The notes: generated by a model from the letters alone, not told the origin. A stretch of DNA of 64,000 nt from Cyathus striatus (GCA_025738555.1 JAOVFP010000011.1:62001-126000), one strand, 5' to 3'; numbered from the stretch's first letter, positions 22,480 through 35,188 are shown. Program-made: numbers and translations.

Positions 22480-23815
22480 ACTTCAAAAATGTGACATGCA
22501 TGCAGATTGTCACGGCGTGACGCGACTCAGAGACGTGACACGCGTGACGAGTGTGAAATGCGTGACAAATAGATGTGAGATGTGTGGCATGCATAAGAGC
22601 ATAATGCTTATAAAGAACATGATAAATGCACTAAAGTGTGACAAACATGCTAAAGCGTGACAAACGCGCTAAAGCGTGACAAGTGTAATATATGCATAGT
22701 GTGACAGAATTGTGACAGACGTGACAGAATTGTGACAGACGTGACATGCATGAAAATTGTCACATATAAGATAGGCCTCATACAGATTCGACCACCCCAC
22801 GTGATCAAAGCGTTACAGCGTGTGATAAAACAGTAATTCAAAATTTACTTGCTACAGACTGAACAAATTGTATACTCATAACTACGAAGTGTTGAAAATA
22901 TATATTTGAGTAGCTTGACGTTTCCGATTGAGAAAATAATGAAAATTGGAAGTGTGAATACCAAATTACCATCGCTGTCCCGTTATAGAAGGTGCAAGGC
23001 TGGTACACCATCAAATAGTATTTTGCAAACCACATTTTGTAAACCAACTGTATTACCGGCATATAACTACTGATTGTGTAAAACATGAATATAAATAACA
23101 TCCAGTTATATGAAGCTAAAATAATGAGAAATGAGGAAGTCGATATCAAATTACTGGCTGTCACGCATAATGAAAGGTCAGATAAGATAATATATTGGCA
23201 CTGAGGGCACCACTAGTGCAAGGGTTGACCTAAAAATTTGGAGGTCGTACTCGCAAATGAACAGAATCTAATTTATTGCATTGCCACGATGGCACCAGTA
23301 TCCAACAAAAGAAAAAGACTCAGAAACAATCTATGGGGAGGAAGAAAGAGGAAACACAAAGAATCAGTGGCGGAATCTGATGCCGAGAACAACGATACCG
23401 AGACGGTGAGGTATAATCATTCTGTTGGTGCATTACATACACTGATGAAGAGCATTAGAGCAATGACAATCAAGAGAAGAAAAGACGAACAAGTGGTACA
23501 TTCTCAAGGATATTAACAAATGTGTACAGCGCCGATAAGAGGTGGATTACAGCAGTACAATTATCTAATGATGGGTGTCACAGATCATCACAGTTTGTAA
23601 CAGAATGTCACATCATGTGGGGTGGTCGAATCTGTATGAGGCCTATCTTATGATGTGTGGGAAATGTATGATGAATTGATGTGTGGGAATATGCGTGACA
23701 GACGTGACGCGCGGGAAGAATGTGACAAATGTGATGCGTGGGAATATCTGTGACGAACGTGACGTGCAGGAAATATATGACAGATGTGAAGCGTGGGAAT
23801 ATATGTGACAGCTCG
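22480..23815 (+). repeat. Composite GTGAC satellite, copy 2, interrupted
   Basis: 22480-22766 carries GTGACGCGACT-type units, two CGCTAAAGCGTGACAAA units, the TATATGCATAGTGTG linker and GACAGACGTGAC units. The array then breaks at 22767 and resumes at 23651 with GGGAATATGCGTGACAGACG units. Joining the two sides gives the same order as the uninterrupted copy near 21150. The right part ends abruptly at about 23815 inside a protein-coding frame of a neighbouring gene remnant. Confidence 0.8.
22769..23648. mobile_element. 880-bp TIR transposon with TA target duplication
   Basis: The left end reads AGATAGGCCTCATACAGATT then CGACCACCCCACGTGAT; the right end is its inverted repeat (23612-23648) with one or two changes, giving a TIR of about 37 bp. 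Flanks are TA on both sides (22767-22768, 23649-23650). The paralogous satellite near 21145-21160 shows the uninterrupted sequence (read here as CACATATATGATGTG), so insertion and duplication of TA are directly visible. The inside has a 92-codon basic frame (23238-23516; SNKRKRLRNN, KRKHKESVAESDAE) that could be a relic, and no recognisable transposase. TA duplication fits Tc1/mariner-type mobilisation. Confidence 0.85.
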
Positions 23816-24791
23816 ACCGAATAAAAGTTGGAAGCCACTTGCATTTGTATAATCTGTCAGTTTACTATAGGAGATAGTAATCTGATCAGGACATGAGGAA
23901 TTCTGAATGTTGGAAGACTTCTTATTACTGAGAAGTGTTGAAATACTTTCTTCGAAAATGGGTTGTGGTACATTATTGTCCATTAATTCAACAGGCCTTT
24001 CTCTGGTAGTAGATGGCACTGTGATAGACACCAGCTTCGATTCCGAGAACTTATAATAATAATAGAAGATCCTCGACTTCCTTCCTGAAGCACATTGCAA
24101 TAATCTCGAAATCAGTCAGAGAATAACAAAGTATATTTTACCATTAGAGCCCCAATCTGATAATCCAGGAAGTCACTCTCCGGCACATTACAGAGCTCGA
24201 TGTGCTTGCATGGTCTTGCTATCTAGCCTATTCATAAGGGTAGAGAATATATCCTTCTTCAGAGAAAAACCTTCCAAATCGCCATTAGTAGACATGAAAC
24301 GCAGAGGGTGATCAAACATATCTTGTAGAAGGTCTACCTCAACCTTAAACCATCTTCTCATTTGTTGAGACAGAAAAGAGTCTGTATTAATGGTAAAGTT
24401 ATGATTCTAAATGTTTTCACCAAGCTTCAAGGCCAATCAGCGTCGCTTATGAAATGTCTTACAGATGACTTCCTCTATTGTACCATTGTAAGATGTATCT
24501 ATAGGAGTGTTATCAAATTTGGTTAATTCTGCCCAAGGTTTAGAATGAGTAGTACCTTCATATTCTCCTTCATCTAGATCAGTTGAATGTCTCTCTAGCC
24601 AATCAATAATCCTTGTCTGACGCATTAGAACTACTTCGTGGGTACTTTCCCTGTAGATTGGGGTCCTTGAGTGGCTTCTTGCCCAATGTCAATGCGTCAT
24701 AATTCGAAGGGTCGTCACTAATGCCAGCCTTATTCGAGTTCTGTGTGTTACGCTTTGAAGTCTTGCTTCCGGATGCCACTGGCTCAGACAT
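23815..24791 (-). pseudogene. Hypothetical gene remnant broken by satellite
   Basis: The N-terminal frame (24791-24603) starts MSEPVASGSKTSKRNTQNSN and is Ser/Lys-rich. An overlapping frame (24625-24437) reads TRIIDWLERHSTDLDEGEYE, so there is a frameshift or an unseen intron near 24610. A further frame, 24100-23815, is read directly into satellite codons after ...ASGFQLLFGR. The satellite therefore replaces the rest of the gene. The TR(I)xDWLE stretch reminds me of N-terminal parts of basidiomycete transposon-associated proteins, but I cannot name it. Confidence 0.4.
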
Positions 24792-24799
24792 TACAGTAT

Positions 24800-25600
24800 A
24801 TTATGGAAATGTGAGTGACACAAGCAAATTGATATGATAAGGTACATGTTTCGTTGATGCGATTATAAAACAACGTTTGAAAGAGCTGAATTTGTACCGC
24901 TGAGCGATGTGTCGGTCGATGCGCTCAGAAACTAATAGTATGCAAGAGATCTGGTTTGGCAATTTGACTGATAGAGGCTAGAGCCTTCAACAGTGGCCAG
25001 GCAAAACACAAGTGAATCATGGAACAGTCAACGAAATGGCGATGCAGGCAGAATTTACTAGAAATTGAAAGAAAGTTAGAAACTTACCTTGTATGAGAAG
25101 TTCCCAATGTGTCCACCAACATTGTAGCTTGAGAACATCTACAACTTTGAATTACACTACAATTGAATAGGGTGATCGAGTAATTGTAACATTATGGTAG
25201 CTCACAGTATGACAGTTGATAACTTAAGTACCTCCTTTCCTTTTCTGATTTGCCTCGCTATATAATTATGAGATGCGGGTGCTAGTGATTTGATTTCCTG
25301 CATCATTCGCTCATTCATTGTTCTGTTATTTCGTGAACCATTATGCATATAAGAGTCCATGCATATTATGCCATGGCTCCCAGCTAGTCCATTGGTTATC
25401 TGCACATAATCAGTTCCCTCAGCCCATATATATAATACAGTTAGTACACATCTTGTCGTCTATTTAATGTTACAATCATGAATAATAAGTATCTACTATA
25501 GCTATAAATCATAATACAGTACTGACTACATTAGAGGAATGTGACAGTGTGAATGAAAGTGAAAGAAAGGTGTTCTGATGGCAACATGATGATTTTGCTG
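24800..25600. other. Spacer between gene remnant and MITE
   Basis: A 67-codon minus frame (25405-25202; HNGSRNNRTMNERMMQEIKS) might be an isolated exon, but no flanking exons are evident. Nothing else is recognisable. Confidence 0.4.
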
Positions 25601-25717
25601 CAGGACCTCATGTTAGGGCAGGCAGATATATCACGTGATCTATTCTGCGCGATGCCAGTCTGCCAGCGCATGGAGCACATCACGTGATATATTTGCCTGC
25701 CCTAACATGAGGTCCTG
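25601..25717. mobile_element. 117-bp MITE, copy 1
   Basis: Perfect terminal inverted repeat CAGGACCTCATGTTAGGGCA (continuing GGC) on both sides; with one mismatch the pairing extends through ATATATCACGTGAT, leaving a short loop. The related element at 46210-46364 has the same terminal 22 bp with GGACC changed to GGGCC. No coding capacity. A target duplication is not obvious. Confidence 0.8.
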
Positions 25718-25986
25718 GAATAAAATTATTGCTGTGCCGTCTGACTCTCCTTCCTTCTTACAATATCATCTTACCTAGTTATAGTATTCGATAGATATTA
25801 TTCATGTATATACAAGTTATCACATCTAATATAAAACCCGCATGATTTGTTGGTTCTACTTCAGCACTTCGTTTTCGCTACTGTGAAATATGAAGCATAC
25901 TTGCTCCTAGGAAACGTAGCCTAAGCACAGTAAGTAAGTGTAGTTATATCGTATTTTATACTACACATAATGTGTTATTTCACTAG

Positions 25987-28900
25987 CCCTAAGACCCATG
26001 TACTCCCTCGGTTTCGACAAATGCATATGAAACATTCAGTTTAGCTCCCAATAAATGCTTCTGAGACAGACGAAGATTTCCATACCACTCTGGGTCATAG
26101 TAGTTGATAGGCAATCCCTGCGGTGCGATTGTATCTGGGTTCTTGTTATTTGTATGAACCCTATGCCGCCCCACATTCCCAGGTGCTCTTCGACGATTAC
26201 CAATCTTCTGTTTGCTGTTGGTTTTTATAATGTTATCTAGTCGATGATACAATAATTCCAATGACTTTGCACACCAGGAGGGAACCATGGTTTTGAACTG
26301 CTTCGGCTCAACACCTGAATCAGTCTCATCTGAGCTAATTCCAGCAGTGCCGATAGCCTTTATTAGATCGTGATGCCTCATTACTTCGTCATCCAACTCT
26401 ACAATGTTCAGGCGGTCGTTATATAGCTAATAAATTAGTATTAATTGCAGGTCTTTAGCGTGCAGTTAAACAATGTACATACATGGTTTTTATGACTAGC
26501 TCTTGCAGACTTGGTCATCCACTCATATGCAGCTATTTGAGGGTCTTCTGACCATAATTCTGCATATTGACCCGATATGTATTGCAGATGCTGTTGCACT
26601 GCAAGTAGAACGACATCTCGTTCCAAGAATGAGTCCGGAAAATTCTCTCCCTCATACTTATAAACCCTGTGTTTGGCATTATCTATGAAATCGTCAACTG
26701 CAACATCAGAGGCTTCAACGTTGAAGGGAATAGTCAACTTCCTTGAAAAATCTATTTGAAAGTTTTGGGCCGTTATCTCTGAGAATGTCAAGTCATGGTC
26801 GGTAAACTTCTTAAGTTCGCTTTCTGATAGAGGTGGAAATCGGGCGATAAGCCCAGAGTCGTATTTTTGGTCCTTTGTCAATCCAAAAAGAAACTTAATA
26901 TGCGCCCGGACTGCCTCCTGAAAGTATGTCAGTCCGTGAATGAGGAAAAGAAAGTAGAGAAGATAATTTACTAAAAAGAAGTTTCTTCTTGGGTCATCTT
27001 TGAAAGGTACAGTTCCTTTTTTGCGAACGACTCTTCGACGATTTGACGACGTATGGCTCACAGGTGGATAGGGAGCTCTGTGAGGTAATTCGGGTGAATG
27101 ATCTGTCGTACCCGCTATGAATTATTTTGTCAGTCAGAATGTAACCAAAGTCAAAGCTGGAGTTCAGACTAACCTGGTGAGGCGATTTGTTCTATTGTTG
27201 ATTTCAACATGTTTTCATAATGTTCAGCTTGTTTTCTTAATGCCTCTTCGAGACGATTATTGTGGAGCTGTCGCTCATGCAGTACTGTATCAGAGACAAT
27301 ATTGGCTGTTCTCTGTTGCTCCTGAAGTATCATTTTTTGCAAGTCAGCGTACTCCTTTTCTCTCTGTCTTTTCAACTCCCGAGAACTGCTCTCTATGAAA
27401 CTCCACTGATCTTGTCGGAAAGTATTGAAGTGGTGGCCCATGGCGGCGAATAAATTATTTATGTCTGGTCCTTCACCAGCACCCCAGGTATGTTTGGTGG
27501 AGTGGCCGGATTAGGAAGACTTGCTCCATCAGTAGGTACTAGATTGAGACGGAAATGAGCTTACACCAAGATTCCCTTCTGGATGCCGTCCCAGCTCACC
27601 TGGTGCATTAACTTGGTTAAGAGGATCTGTATTGTTAACAGGACCTCTCTTAGGAAGTCTGGAATTTGGCTTCGCATGTTGTCCGGTTGGGTCTACACTT
27701 TTAGGTGCAGAAGTAGGAAGCTGGCCAGTGATGATACGATTACAATGTGCAGCTCCAGGAATAAATTGATTACCCACCTTGTTAGCGAGTTTACTTCCAC
27801 TCCCTAGCATCCCCATGTTACGGGGAACTGGATTGTTAAGATCTCTTCTAGGAAAATTGGAGGGGATTGGTCTCTGCTGTTCATGTTGTCTGACTGGGTT
27901 TACACTTTTCAGAGTAGAAGTTGGAAGCTAGCGATAAACGATACAATTAAAATGTCTAATTCCATGGAAAATACAATGATTACCCACTTCGTTAGCGTCT
28001 TTGCTAGCACTCTCTTGCATCTCGCTTCCATTTGGTTCTGGCTGCGTACCTGGGTCTCCTGAAACTCCTCTAGGAGGTTGGGGCGGGGTTATTTCCGGGT
28101 GTACTTGTTGTCCAACCTGGTCCCTGGTTTTCGGTGCAGGCGGCTAGCCAGTAACAACACAATTAAAACATTCAATTCCGCCTGGAAATAAAAGATCTAT
28201 TATTACCCACCTCATCTAGATATTCCAGGGCATTATAGTCCATAGGATTGTCTTCGACAGGGACTATGGCAGGTTGGTCTCCACTATGACCCTAATTATG
28301 CAATTAAAATTGTAGTTCCGTGAAATATAACAGTGATCACTAACATCGATTTGTTCCATGAGGCCTGATTCACCTGGAGAAGTATCAGTATCTTTAGGTT
28401 GAGAAGTTGGAAGAGAATCAACAAATATCCCTTTACTAGGAGGTAATACCCAGTCAATAAAGCGAGTACTCTTTCCTAAAACCTTCTCACGACTAGGCTA
28501 TTGGCTACAATTAGAAATGAAATTTACGACCAAATTTCAGTAAACTCTCACTTTAGCAGTGGTCATCACATGATCTTCATCCATGCCGCTCCCTTCTGTA
28601 TTACTAGCATTTTCAGATGAGGGATCCTTGGAGTATTCAGATGATGGATGTTCACTGGATTCTGATACACTTTCCTGCTGTTGAAATAATCGTTTAGCAA
28701 GTGCACTAGTGGGAAGTGCAGAGTTCTAACATAGAGTGAGTATAATCTATACTTGGATATGGCATTATTTAACTAAATACTGTTTGAAAGACCCCATCAG
28801 TTGCCTATATAAATGTACAGCCTAGTTAGTGCGCGGAACAAAGGGACTTGAAAGGCCATACTGAAGACCCTTCATCTGCCGAATTCACCTCGTCTTCCTC

Positions 28901-29838
28901 TGCTTTATCTTTTCCCTTTCCCTTTCTTTTTGTCGCTTTTACAACTTCGTTTCTTTGAACTCTTCTTGAAGTCTTCTCTTTGAGATTCGATGCCCTCGGT
29001 TTAACTCGTTTGGAGCGTCGAAGAGGTACGACCCCTTTATCCTCCTTTTTCGAAAGTCAGTTAGTGCAATCTGATAAAATATTAAAAGAGTAAAAATCTG
29101 ATGCTGCCTGATGGTCTTATCGCTACCTCCTGTGTCCGTCTCAGTCGAGTCAGGGATGCCACTAGATAATGAGAACAACGAAGTAACACTGTTATTGATG
29201 AGGCCCTCCACTGGAGGGTTTACTTTCGCCACAGAGAAAGTAAATGACGAGTCCTTTTCAAAAGCTTCGATTTGCTTTGGTACTTCGATTTGCTTTGGTG
29301 CCTCGATTTGCTTTGGCACCTCAGCTGAATTGTGTTCGACGCTGCTTCTAAATCCTCCTTGAAGCATCCTTATGATCGTTCCCTAATTTTAAACACGATT
29401 AGTACAGAAGCCTTGTCGTAAGAAGAAATTAACTGTATACCGTGAATTTCTGTAAAGAAGTAATTGGTGCCTCTCTCCCTGCATATGCACCTCCTTCGCC
29501 CAAGTCTGACAACTCCGATCGGCCTGCCTTCAAACTGTGATCGGTTACATTCTCATCTGGAAGGTCAATGTCGCTGCATAGGCATTTGGAACATTTGCGT
29601 GTCTTCAACTAAACGGGCCTGTAAAAATATCTATAGCGTATTAAGTGGGCAATATGCATACCTCATTGTCTATGGTGTTAGTTGTTTTTGGACCTGGGTT
29701 GCTAATTGCAAGTTGCTCATGGGACTGGACGTTACTTGAAGTTTCGGCTGTAGTTGTTCCCAGATCTGGATCACCAATTGCAAGTTGCTCATGGGACTGG
29801 ACATTACTCAAAGGTTCGGCCGATTGATCATCTTCCAT
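25987..29838 (-). CDS. Large multi-exon hypothetical protein with duplicated Pro-rich exons and a coiled coil
   Basis: The chain starts at MEDDQSAEPLSNVQSHEQLA (29838), which contains a tandem SNVQSHEQLAI duplication, then runs through a Cys-containing exon (29608-29441; RKCSKCLCSDIDL), a PKQIE x4 repeat exon (29382-29127), a basic exon near 29030-28880 (RRSKRVKPRASN, KRKGKGKDKAEEDE), Ser-rich acidic exons, and three paralogous Pro-rich exons (28.15-27.55 kb). Downstream come a predicted coiled coil (27441-27175; SSRELKRQREKEYADLQKM), a globular part from 27100 with RRNFFL/EAVRAHIKFLFGLTKD, and a C-terminal exon (26396-25987) with GTAGISSDETDSG and LPINYYDPEWYGNL. Those C-terminal motifs resemble uncharacterised agaricomycete proteins. 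One junction (29127 to about 29046) does not keep phase with the splice sites I chose, so that part may be frameshifted. Role unknown; the basic exon suggests a nuclear protein. Confidence 0.6.
27700..28210 (-). repeat. Three duplicated exon-intron cassettes
   Basis: Within the gene above, three successive introns start GTGGGTAAT and end in C(T/C)GGCCAG, CGCTAG or CTGGCTAG, with an internal TTTTAATTGTRTC/GTAATCGTATC block. The exons following them begin LPTSAPKSVDPTGQH, LPTSTLKSVNPVRQH and PPAPKTRDQVGQQ. Intron and exon are duplicated together as a unit of roughly 150-230 bp. Confidence 0.75.
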
Positions 29839-29881
29839 GTCTAAACTACAGTCTCTCTGTACTTCATTGTAGGATTATTCA

Positions 29882-30142
29882 ATGTCGTTTATATGTGATC
29901 TGCTGATGTTGGCAGATAGTGACATAAGTCTCAAATGCTACCAGCTAAGTCTATGTCATGAAAGTCCGGCACCTGACCGAAATCCCAGAGCAATTAGATC
30001 AGGAAACAACATATATGATAATCTATGGAATGATCCGAACAAATCTCAAGAGGCAGGTCTTCCGGTGCTGCATGTTCCCCTTGCAATGAGGCATGGACTA
30101 GAAAGAAAGGTTGCTTCGCTTTCTTCATCAGCACCTTACTGA
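29882..30142 (+). CDS. Small open frame, 86 aa, uncertain
   Basis: Starts MSFICDLLMLADSDISLKCY and continues through an Asn/Pro-containing stretch. It lies divergently, 44 bp from the start of the large minus-strand gene, where a promoter would be expected. No domain, splice partner or paralog is visible, so this may be chance. Confidence 0.2.
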   Translation: MSFICDLLMLADSDISLKCYQLSLCHESPAPDRNPRAIRSGNNIYDNLWNDPNKSQEAGLPVLHVPLAMRHGLERKVASLSSSAPY

Positions 30143-30389
30143 GATTCTGTGTCTGACCATCATACTATATAGAAATAATCACCCAATAGCTAGTTTTGTG
30201 CCGATAAAAATAGGTAGATGAAATAACATCAAATCCCCTGAATTTCAATGCCACTGTATCATGTTTCTCAACAAGATATTATATTTTGACAAGGGAACTG
30301 TGTTTAAATGATGGTCTAGTTCAGTCCTGTATATAGAGCCTCTCGATTCTTATAAGCGCTAATATGTCCTTCTGCCTTCCTTGAAATCT

Positions 30390-30716
30390 ATGATTGTTCC
30401 TATCATTTCATTCGAACTGGAGGACAATGCTTGTGTCCCTCATAGATGCAAGCATGTTGTTGAGAAAGACGTAAGTCTAGCACTATTTCATCGCATTCAC
30501 AATTTCTGATTCTACCAGGATGTGCCCATTCATAGACAATCCTTTCCGCTCACAATGGGCTTAATGAGTGGCTCGAGGCCTGATAAGCAGCTAAGAGTAA
30601 TAATCACATGGCTTAAAATCATTTCTAAAGCTCATATATACATAGATCAACATTCCGAATACTATTCCGACATCAAGCCCAAGTTCGCCATTGACACCAG
30701 TACCCAAAGACAATAA
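30390..30716 (+). CDS. Two-exon small hypothetical protein, 92 aa
   Basis: Exon 1 (30390-30470) encodes MIVPIISFELEDNACVPHRC and ends KHVVEKD at a GTAAGT donor; the intron is 48 bp and ends CTACCAG. Exon 2 (30519-30716) continues in phase, DVPIHRQSFPLTMGLMSG, to a stop. A different frame after about 30690 is Pro/Ser/Gln-rich (KDNNQLETEKSLGSIFPE) and may be a further exon reached by a second splice. Function not recognised. Confidence 0.4.
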
Positions 30717-30904
30717 TCAACTTGAAACTGAGAAAAGTCTGGGTTCGATCTTTCCGGAACGCAATGATACCAGTCTCAGTAAGAATCGTCAGTCGCAAAC
30801 TCCCTACCAGGTGATAAGACCAGCGAGATCCGGAACTGAAAGTAATAGTAAGTCACAGACTTGTCTGCTTCGCTTCTCCTTACTACAAATTGATGAGGAA
30901 TAGA

Positions 30905-32160
30905 GTGCTCATCTCAGAAAGAGCGGAAGATTCACAGTATTCAGGAATCACTGGCATGGTTTGAGTCCACTGGTAATTCCTGGATTGAATATCCTCTTCC
31001 AGACTGTGACAAGTTGGCGATATCAGGTGATATTTATCTGCACTCGTATGGAAATGGTGGGATCCAGAGTTGGATGATGACTGAGACACGAAGTTGGCAA
31101 GTCATAAGATCTGGACATCTGCATCCTACACTTCCCGACTATTGTTTAAGCCTTGTGAAAGGAGTCCCAGGATGGGTTACAGCAAAGACGATAAAAACAT
31201 ACAGGTATCGAGGACAAACCCCTTGAAGAGGGTGATGAATGAATAAATGCTAGAACGATACAAGTAGCTATTAGCACATTGATTGGCAGATCAAGTGTAT
31301 TATTTGTATATGGACTACTTACGTACCAACAAAACCTGCATTGCTTCGGATGTTTTTTGCACAAGTAGAACGACACATGATGACACTGAACTGTCTGCAT
31401 TTGATTCTACCAGAATTTCTGATATGTATGAACGTGTACCGGTTAGTTCCAATGTATGTACCATTTTTATTCCGGGATGCTGGGACGAGAATGAAATATT
31501 CATCAGTTGCTGCAATGTCATTTGCACTTGTCACATGGACAGGATGCTTTTGATCTGTATGGACATGTCCCGGTCAGATCCAACCTACCATTTTTACTGT
31601 GGTAGAAGAAGAATTAGCCCTTAATCACTTGGTGCTATGTCTGTGCTCGTTGCACTTTCCTATTTAGGATTAAAGAATGTTGAATGCCAGCCTTCCGGTG
31701 TACACACACTTCCGCTGACAAATAGCACTCCCCGAATCTACATGTCAAAGCGGCCTCTACCTATTAACAACTCCATCTAATTTGATGCCATAGTCCAATT
31801 ATAGTGCAACGCCCACACTACAAGTTTAATGGGGACCACATGCCATGCCAAAGCGGCCTCGGAATGATACCCTGTGTGTATTGCAACATGTATCAATGAT
31901 CCATGTGTAGTTAATTCTGCAGGGTGTTGCGATCACTTGCAAATCACAGATGCTGAAATGCTATGTATCTCACCTTTCTTTCCTAGGTTGAATGATTATT
32001 ATACGGAGTAATTTAGTACCACAAGGGGCTACTGCTCCACCGTAGCGCATGCTCTTCAAAGGTGTGATAGGAATTTCCAAATACAATTGATGTAAAGCCC
32101 ACTGATATCGGGTTTGCAGCAGCTAGTGTATATACATGGATGTGGATAAACTATTGCGTG
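30905..32160. other. Gene-poor stretch with overlapping frames
   Basis: Frames on both strands near 31283-31624 overlap and neither shows a domain. 31630-32140 contains two copies of CAAAGCGGCCTC (about 31747 and 31846) and is otherwise featureless. It should include the promoter of the WD40 gene starting at 32167; no core element stands out. Confidence 0.35.
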
Positions 32161-32166
32161 TCTGCG

Positions 32167-33755
32167 ATGATGGATCCCACATATGTGAAGACCTGGTCCC
32201 ACAGGGAGGGTAACAATGATGCCATTAACATTTTGAAGTTCTCCCCTACTGGCGAGTACCTTGCTAGTGGCAGTGAGGATGGCCTAATTGTCATCTATGG
32301 TGTTTGTGATGGGGAAGTCCTTCACCAGATTCAAATGCATTCTGCTGTTATATCCCTTGCTTGGGACCTTTCTCACCAGTGTGGACTTTACTGCGGATGC
32401 CAGAACGGTGTTTTCTACTTCAAGGATTTCGAGGTAAGTGCTACTTTTTGGCTCAGTTTAAGCAGCGGTGTAATTCGCAAACGCAGAATACTGGCTCTGA
32501 GATATTGACTGGACTTTGTGAGGCCCCTGGATATGCTATTGAAGTCAGTATGATGGGAATGACACTTGCACTTGCAGTTGGGCCAGAAATTCATATAGCA
32601 AGTAAACTCATTAGTAGTATGCTTTCTTTTCTATTCAACATTGATGTTGCCTTATTAATTTAAGGACACTTTGTGACTACCAACATCCTCCCCAAACCAT
32701 CCCATTCTCAGAATTTATCAGACTCAGATGATCGCATCCATGGTCGCTCTCTTCATTTCATTAAAAACAACACCAAACTTATCATTTCATATCTTAACCA
32801 CGGCATAGTGTATGTTTCTTCATTCATAATTAAACTACAACTTACGAATTGCTAGCTGTTGGGACCTGAAAGAATCATTAAAGCTCTGGACAATAAACCC
32901 CACTTTCCGTCATATGTGCGCTATGTTACTATCTATCTATACATAAAGCCATTTCTAATTTTGCGACCAGTGGCTACTCGTCACTGTCTCCAGACGGTAG
33001 TCATATTTTGGTCTCCAACCTCGAAGGGGGGATGGTTATTTTTTCAGTTAGCAAGTTAACCATGCTCAGAAGGTTTCATAACCCAGCAAACCAATCTCAC
33101 AACGAACCAGTTACGGCTGTTTTTCTAAACAATGCTCGGCATGTTGCCTGTGGTTCATACGACGGAACAATCAACATTTCACATGTGCGTACCAGAACAG
33201 TGGTGCAAACTTTGGAGAACAGTGCGTTATGGTATGCCATGTGTTGCAATATTTCTGATTGATTCCGGTGGCTCAGATGGATTTGTTAAAGCCATAGCGG
33301 TAATTCACAGTGCCCTTATTTTCCTTCGTTAATATGCTACATATTATTAGGTTATTCAATGTGACAGACATGAGATCATTGCAGCCGCTACCGCTGAAAA
33401 AAAGACTGAAGTGAACTTATGGAAAGCTGGAATAGGCAGGTCATCGAGCTGAATGTCGAAGATATTGCACTGAAATTACCCAACTAGAACGGAGCGCTCA
33501 TGAATGCATTGAGGAAGCAATGTACCATATGCGGGTGGGTATTTTCTAATTGGTCAGATTGAATTATTCAATATCACCCTCGGGACCCTTATTAGATCCT
33601 CGGTAACGATGAAGTACTGCAACGACATCTTAAAGTTCTCTTTGCCGGAACCATCTTAACTTTCGTAACCTTCTATTTTTATCTGAATGTGGTGAGTGCA
33701 ACTGTCAATTTTCATTTCTCTGTTTAGTATCCTCGCTCATGCTATTTCGTAGTTA
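32167..33755 (+). CDS. WD40-repeat protein with C-terminal membrane segment, gene 1
   Basis: Exon 1 (32167-32433) encodes MMDPTYVKTWSHREGN then NILKFSPTGEYLASGSEDG, a clear WD40 blade (SP.GEYLASGS.DG..I.IY). Exon 2 (from 32466) follows after GTAAGT...AG in phase. Later exons show CWDLKESLKLW, SLSPDGSHILVSNLEGGMVI, AVFLNNARHVACGSYDGTI and CDRHEIIAAATA..TEVNLW, spread over at least five short introns. Near 33600-33690 it ends with ILGNDEVLQRHL followed by the hydrophobic FAGTILTFVTFYFYLNV. Known WD40 propellers are protein-binding scaffolds; a membrane-anchored propeller is my inference. The start is set by alignment with the paralog at 49425 (MDPIYVKAW). I saw no disabling change, but small-exon boundaries are approximate. 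Confidence 0.7.
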
Positions 33756-33959
33756 AGAAGCGTACACCCTGCATGGAGTTATGTAAATGATTTCAGACAT
33801 TGGGCTTCTACTCATATACACCGTGGATACATAGAGCTCACGAGCTATGTTAATAGGCGCCTAAGTCATATGTCGAAGACATTGAGAGAAGTTGCGTTGG
33901 AGTGGCTACACGGTGAAAATAGAGAAATTGATATATTGTAAATATATGATGTACCGTCG

Positions 33960-35188
33960 ACACACATAACAGAACCCTACCTACGAAAATGAGTCAGAAT
34001 TATTCCACGTATCATTTGAGCTATGCATTAAAATCGATCTCTGAGCCTTATCACAAATGTCTCAATGAAAGCTTTTGCTAGATTTAAGGTGGTCATGGAG
34101 ATCTCCGTTTGGGTTAGCCGAAGCCTTTCTTTCATGTATGCCCCCCTGTAATACTTGAGGTACCAGGTTAGCTGGCCTGTCGTCACTTTAAAGTAAAGCT
34201 CTTTCAACATATCTCAGATTCATCTTGATTAAGATTGTTGACATAGCATATGCATAAAAACAAGATGGAAACAGTTTGTCCTCGTGGATCAATTCACATA
34301 CTAACTTTGATATTTGAGTGACCTTTTTGGGTATACTGACCAACTTGCAATGAGGCGTGGTTAGCATTGACGAGGTTATTAGGTGGGGGAAACACCTCCT
34401 TTTCGCCCACTTCTTCACCTCTTCACCCTTTCCCTTCATCCCATTACCTCGACGAGTATGGTTCAGGTTGATATAAAAGTTAGTTGTTATTATAAATTAT
34501 TGCTGCAAAATCTAACTTCATATTTATAAGAACTTCTGCTGCCTCCATATCGCAATCGAAAACCCCCATTACTCAACACCTATTAAGGTCAAGTTCATGA
34601 GAGTACCCAATGAGAAGACTTATGTACCTGCTATTGAAACCATTTTAAAGGGGTATTATTCTGTGTCGATATGCAATACTTTCATGACGATAAGGTACCA
34701 ACTATCCATGTTCAGGTTCAGAATCGTGTTTCGATACTCATTGACTGTATTTGTAAGGAGCACGCCCGTAATGCACCTCCATGGAAATGTCGAATTCTTT
34801 GGAGACATCCTTGTTGTCAAGATGGGCGTCTGCCAAACTTACATCAACTTATTTGGTGGAAAGGACTGGTTCCTTGCTGAACATGCTGTAAAAGAGTATG
34901 CACTGTGTATATCCTATTTATTGTGTTCCTGATATAAATTCCTTGCACAGGTTTTTAATTAGCTGTGGACCGCTGTTCGAGCGTGCTAATGGGAATGACT
35001 TGATGATTGAATTCCCGCTCGAGATCTATGCGGAAGTATAAAATACTACTTTCGAACATAATAGCACCCTGTACTATATTTTCTCGATTCCAAATATTTG
35101 TGAAAGTCAGTGTATGCATCAGTCGAAAGCCTTCCCATTCCAATGGTCCTTGTGTCCGTCACTTAGAGTGATGAAAGCCTGTCAGTAT
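33960..35188. other. Possible gene fragments on both strands
   Basis: On the minus strand 34439-34028 gives two overlapping frames (KKVTQISKLVCELIHEDKLF; KYYRGAYMKERLRLTQTE) that could be exons of one small gene. On the plus strand 34590-34900 gives MRVPNEKTYVPAIETILKG and later HGNVEFFGDILVVKMGVCQT, which reads like a real exon. Neither chain could be closed with consistent phases. No function assigned. Confidence 0.3.
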
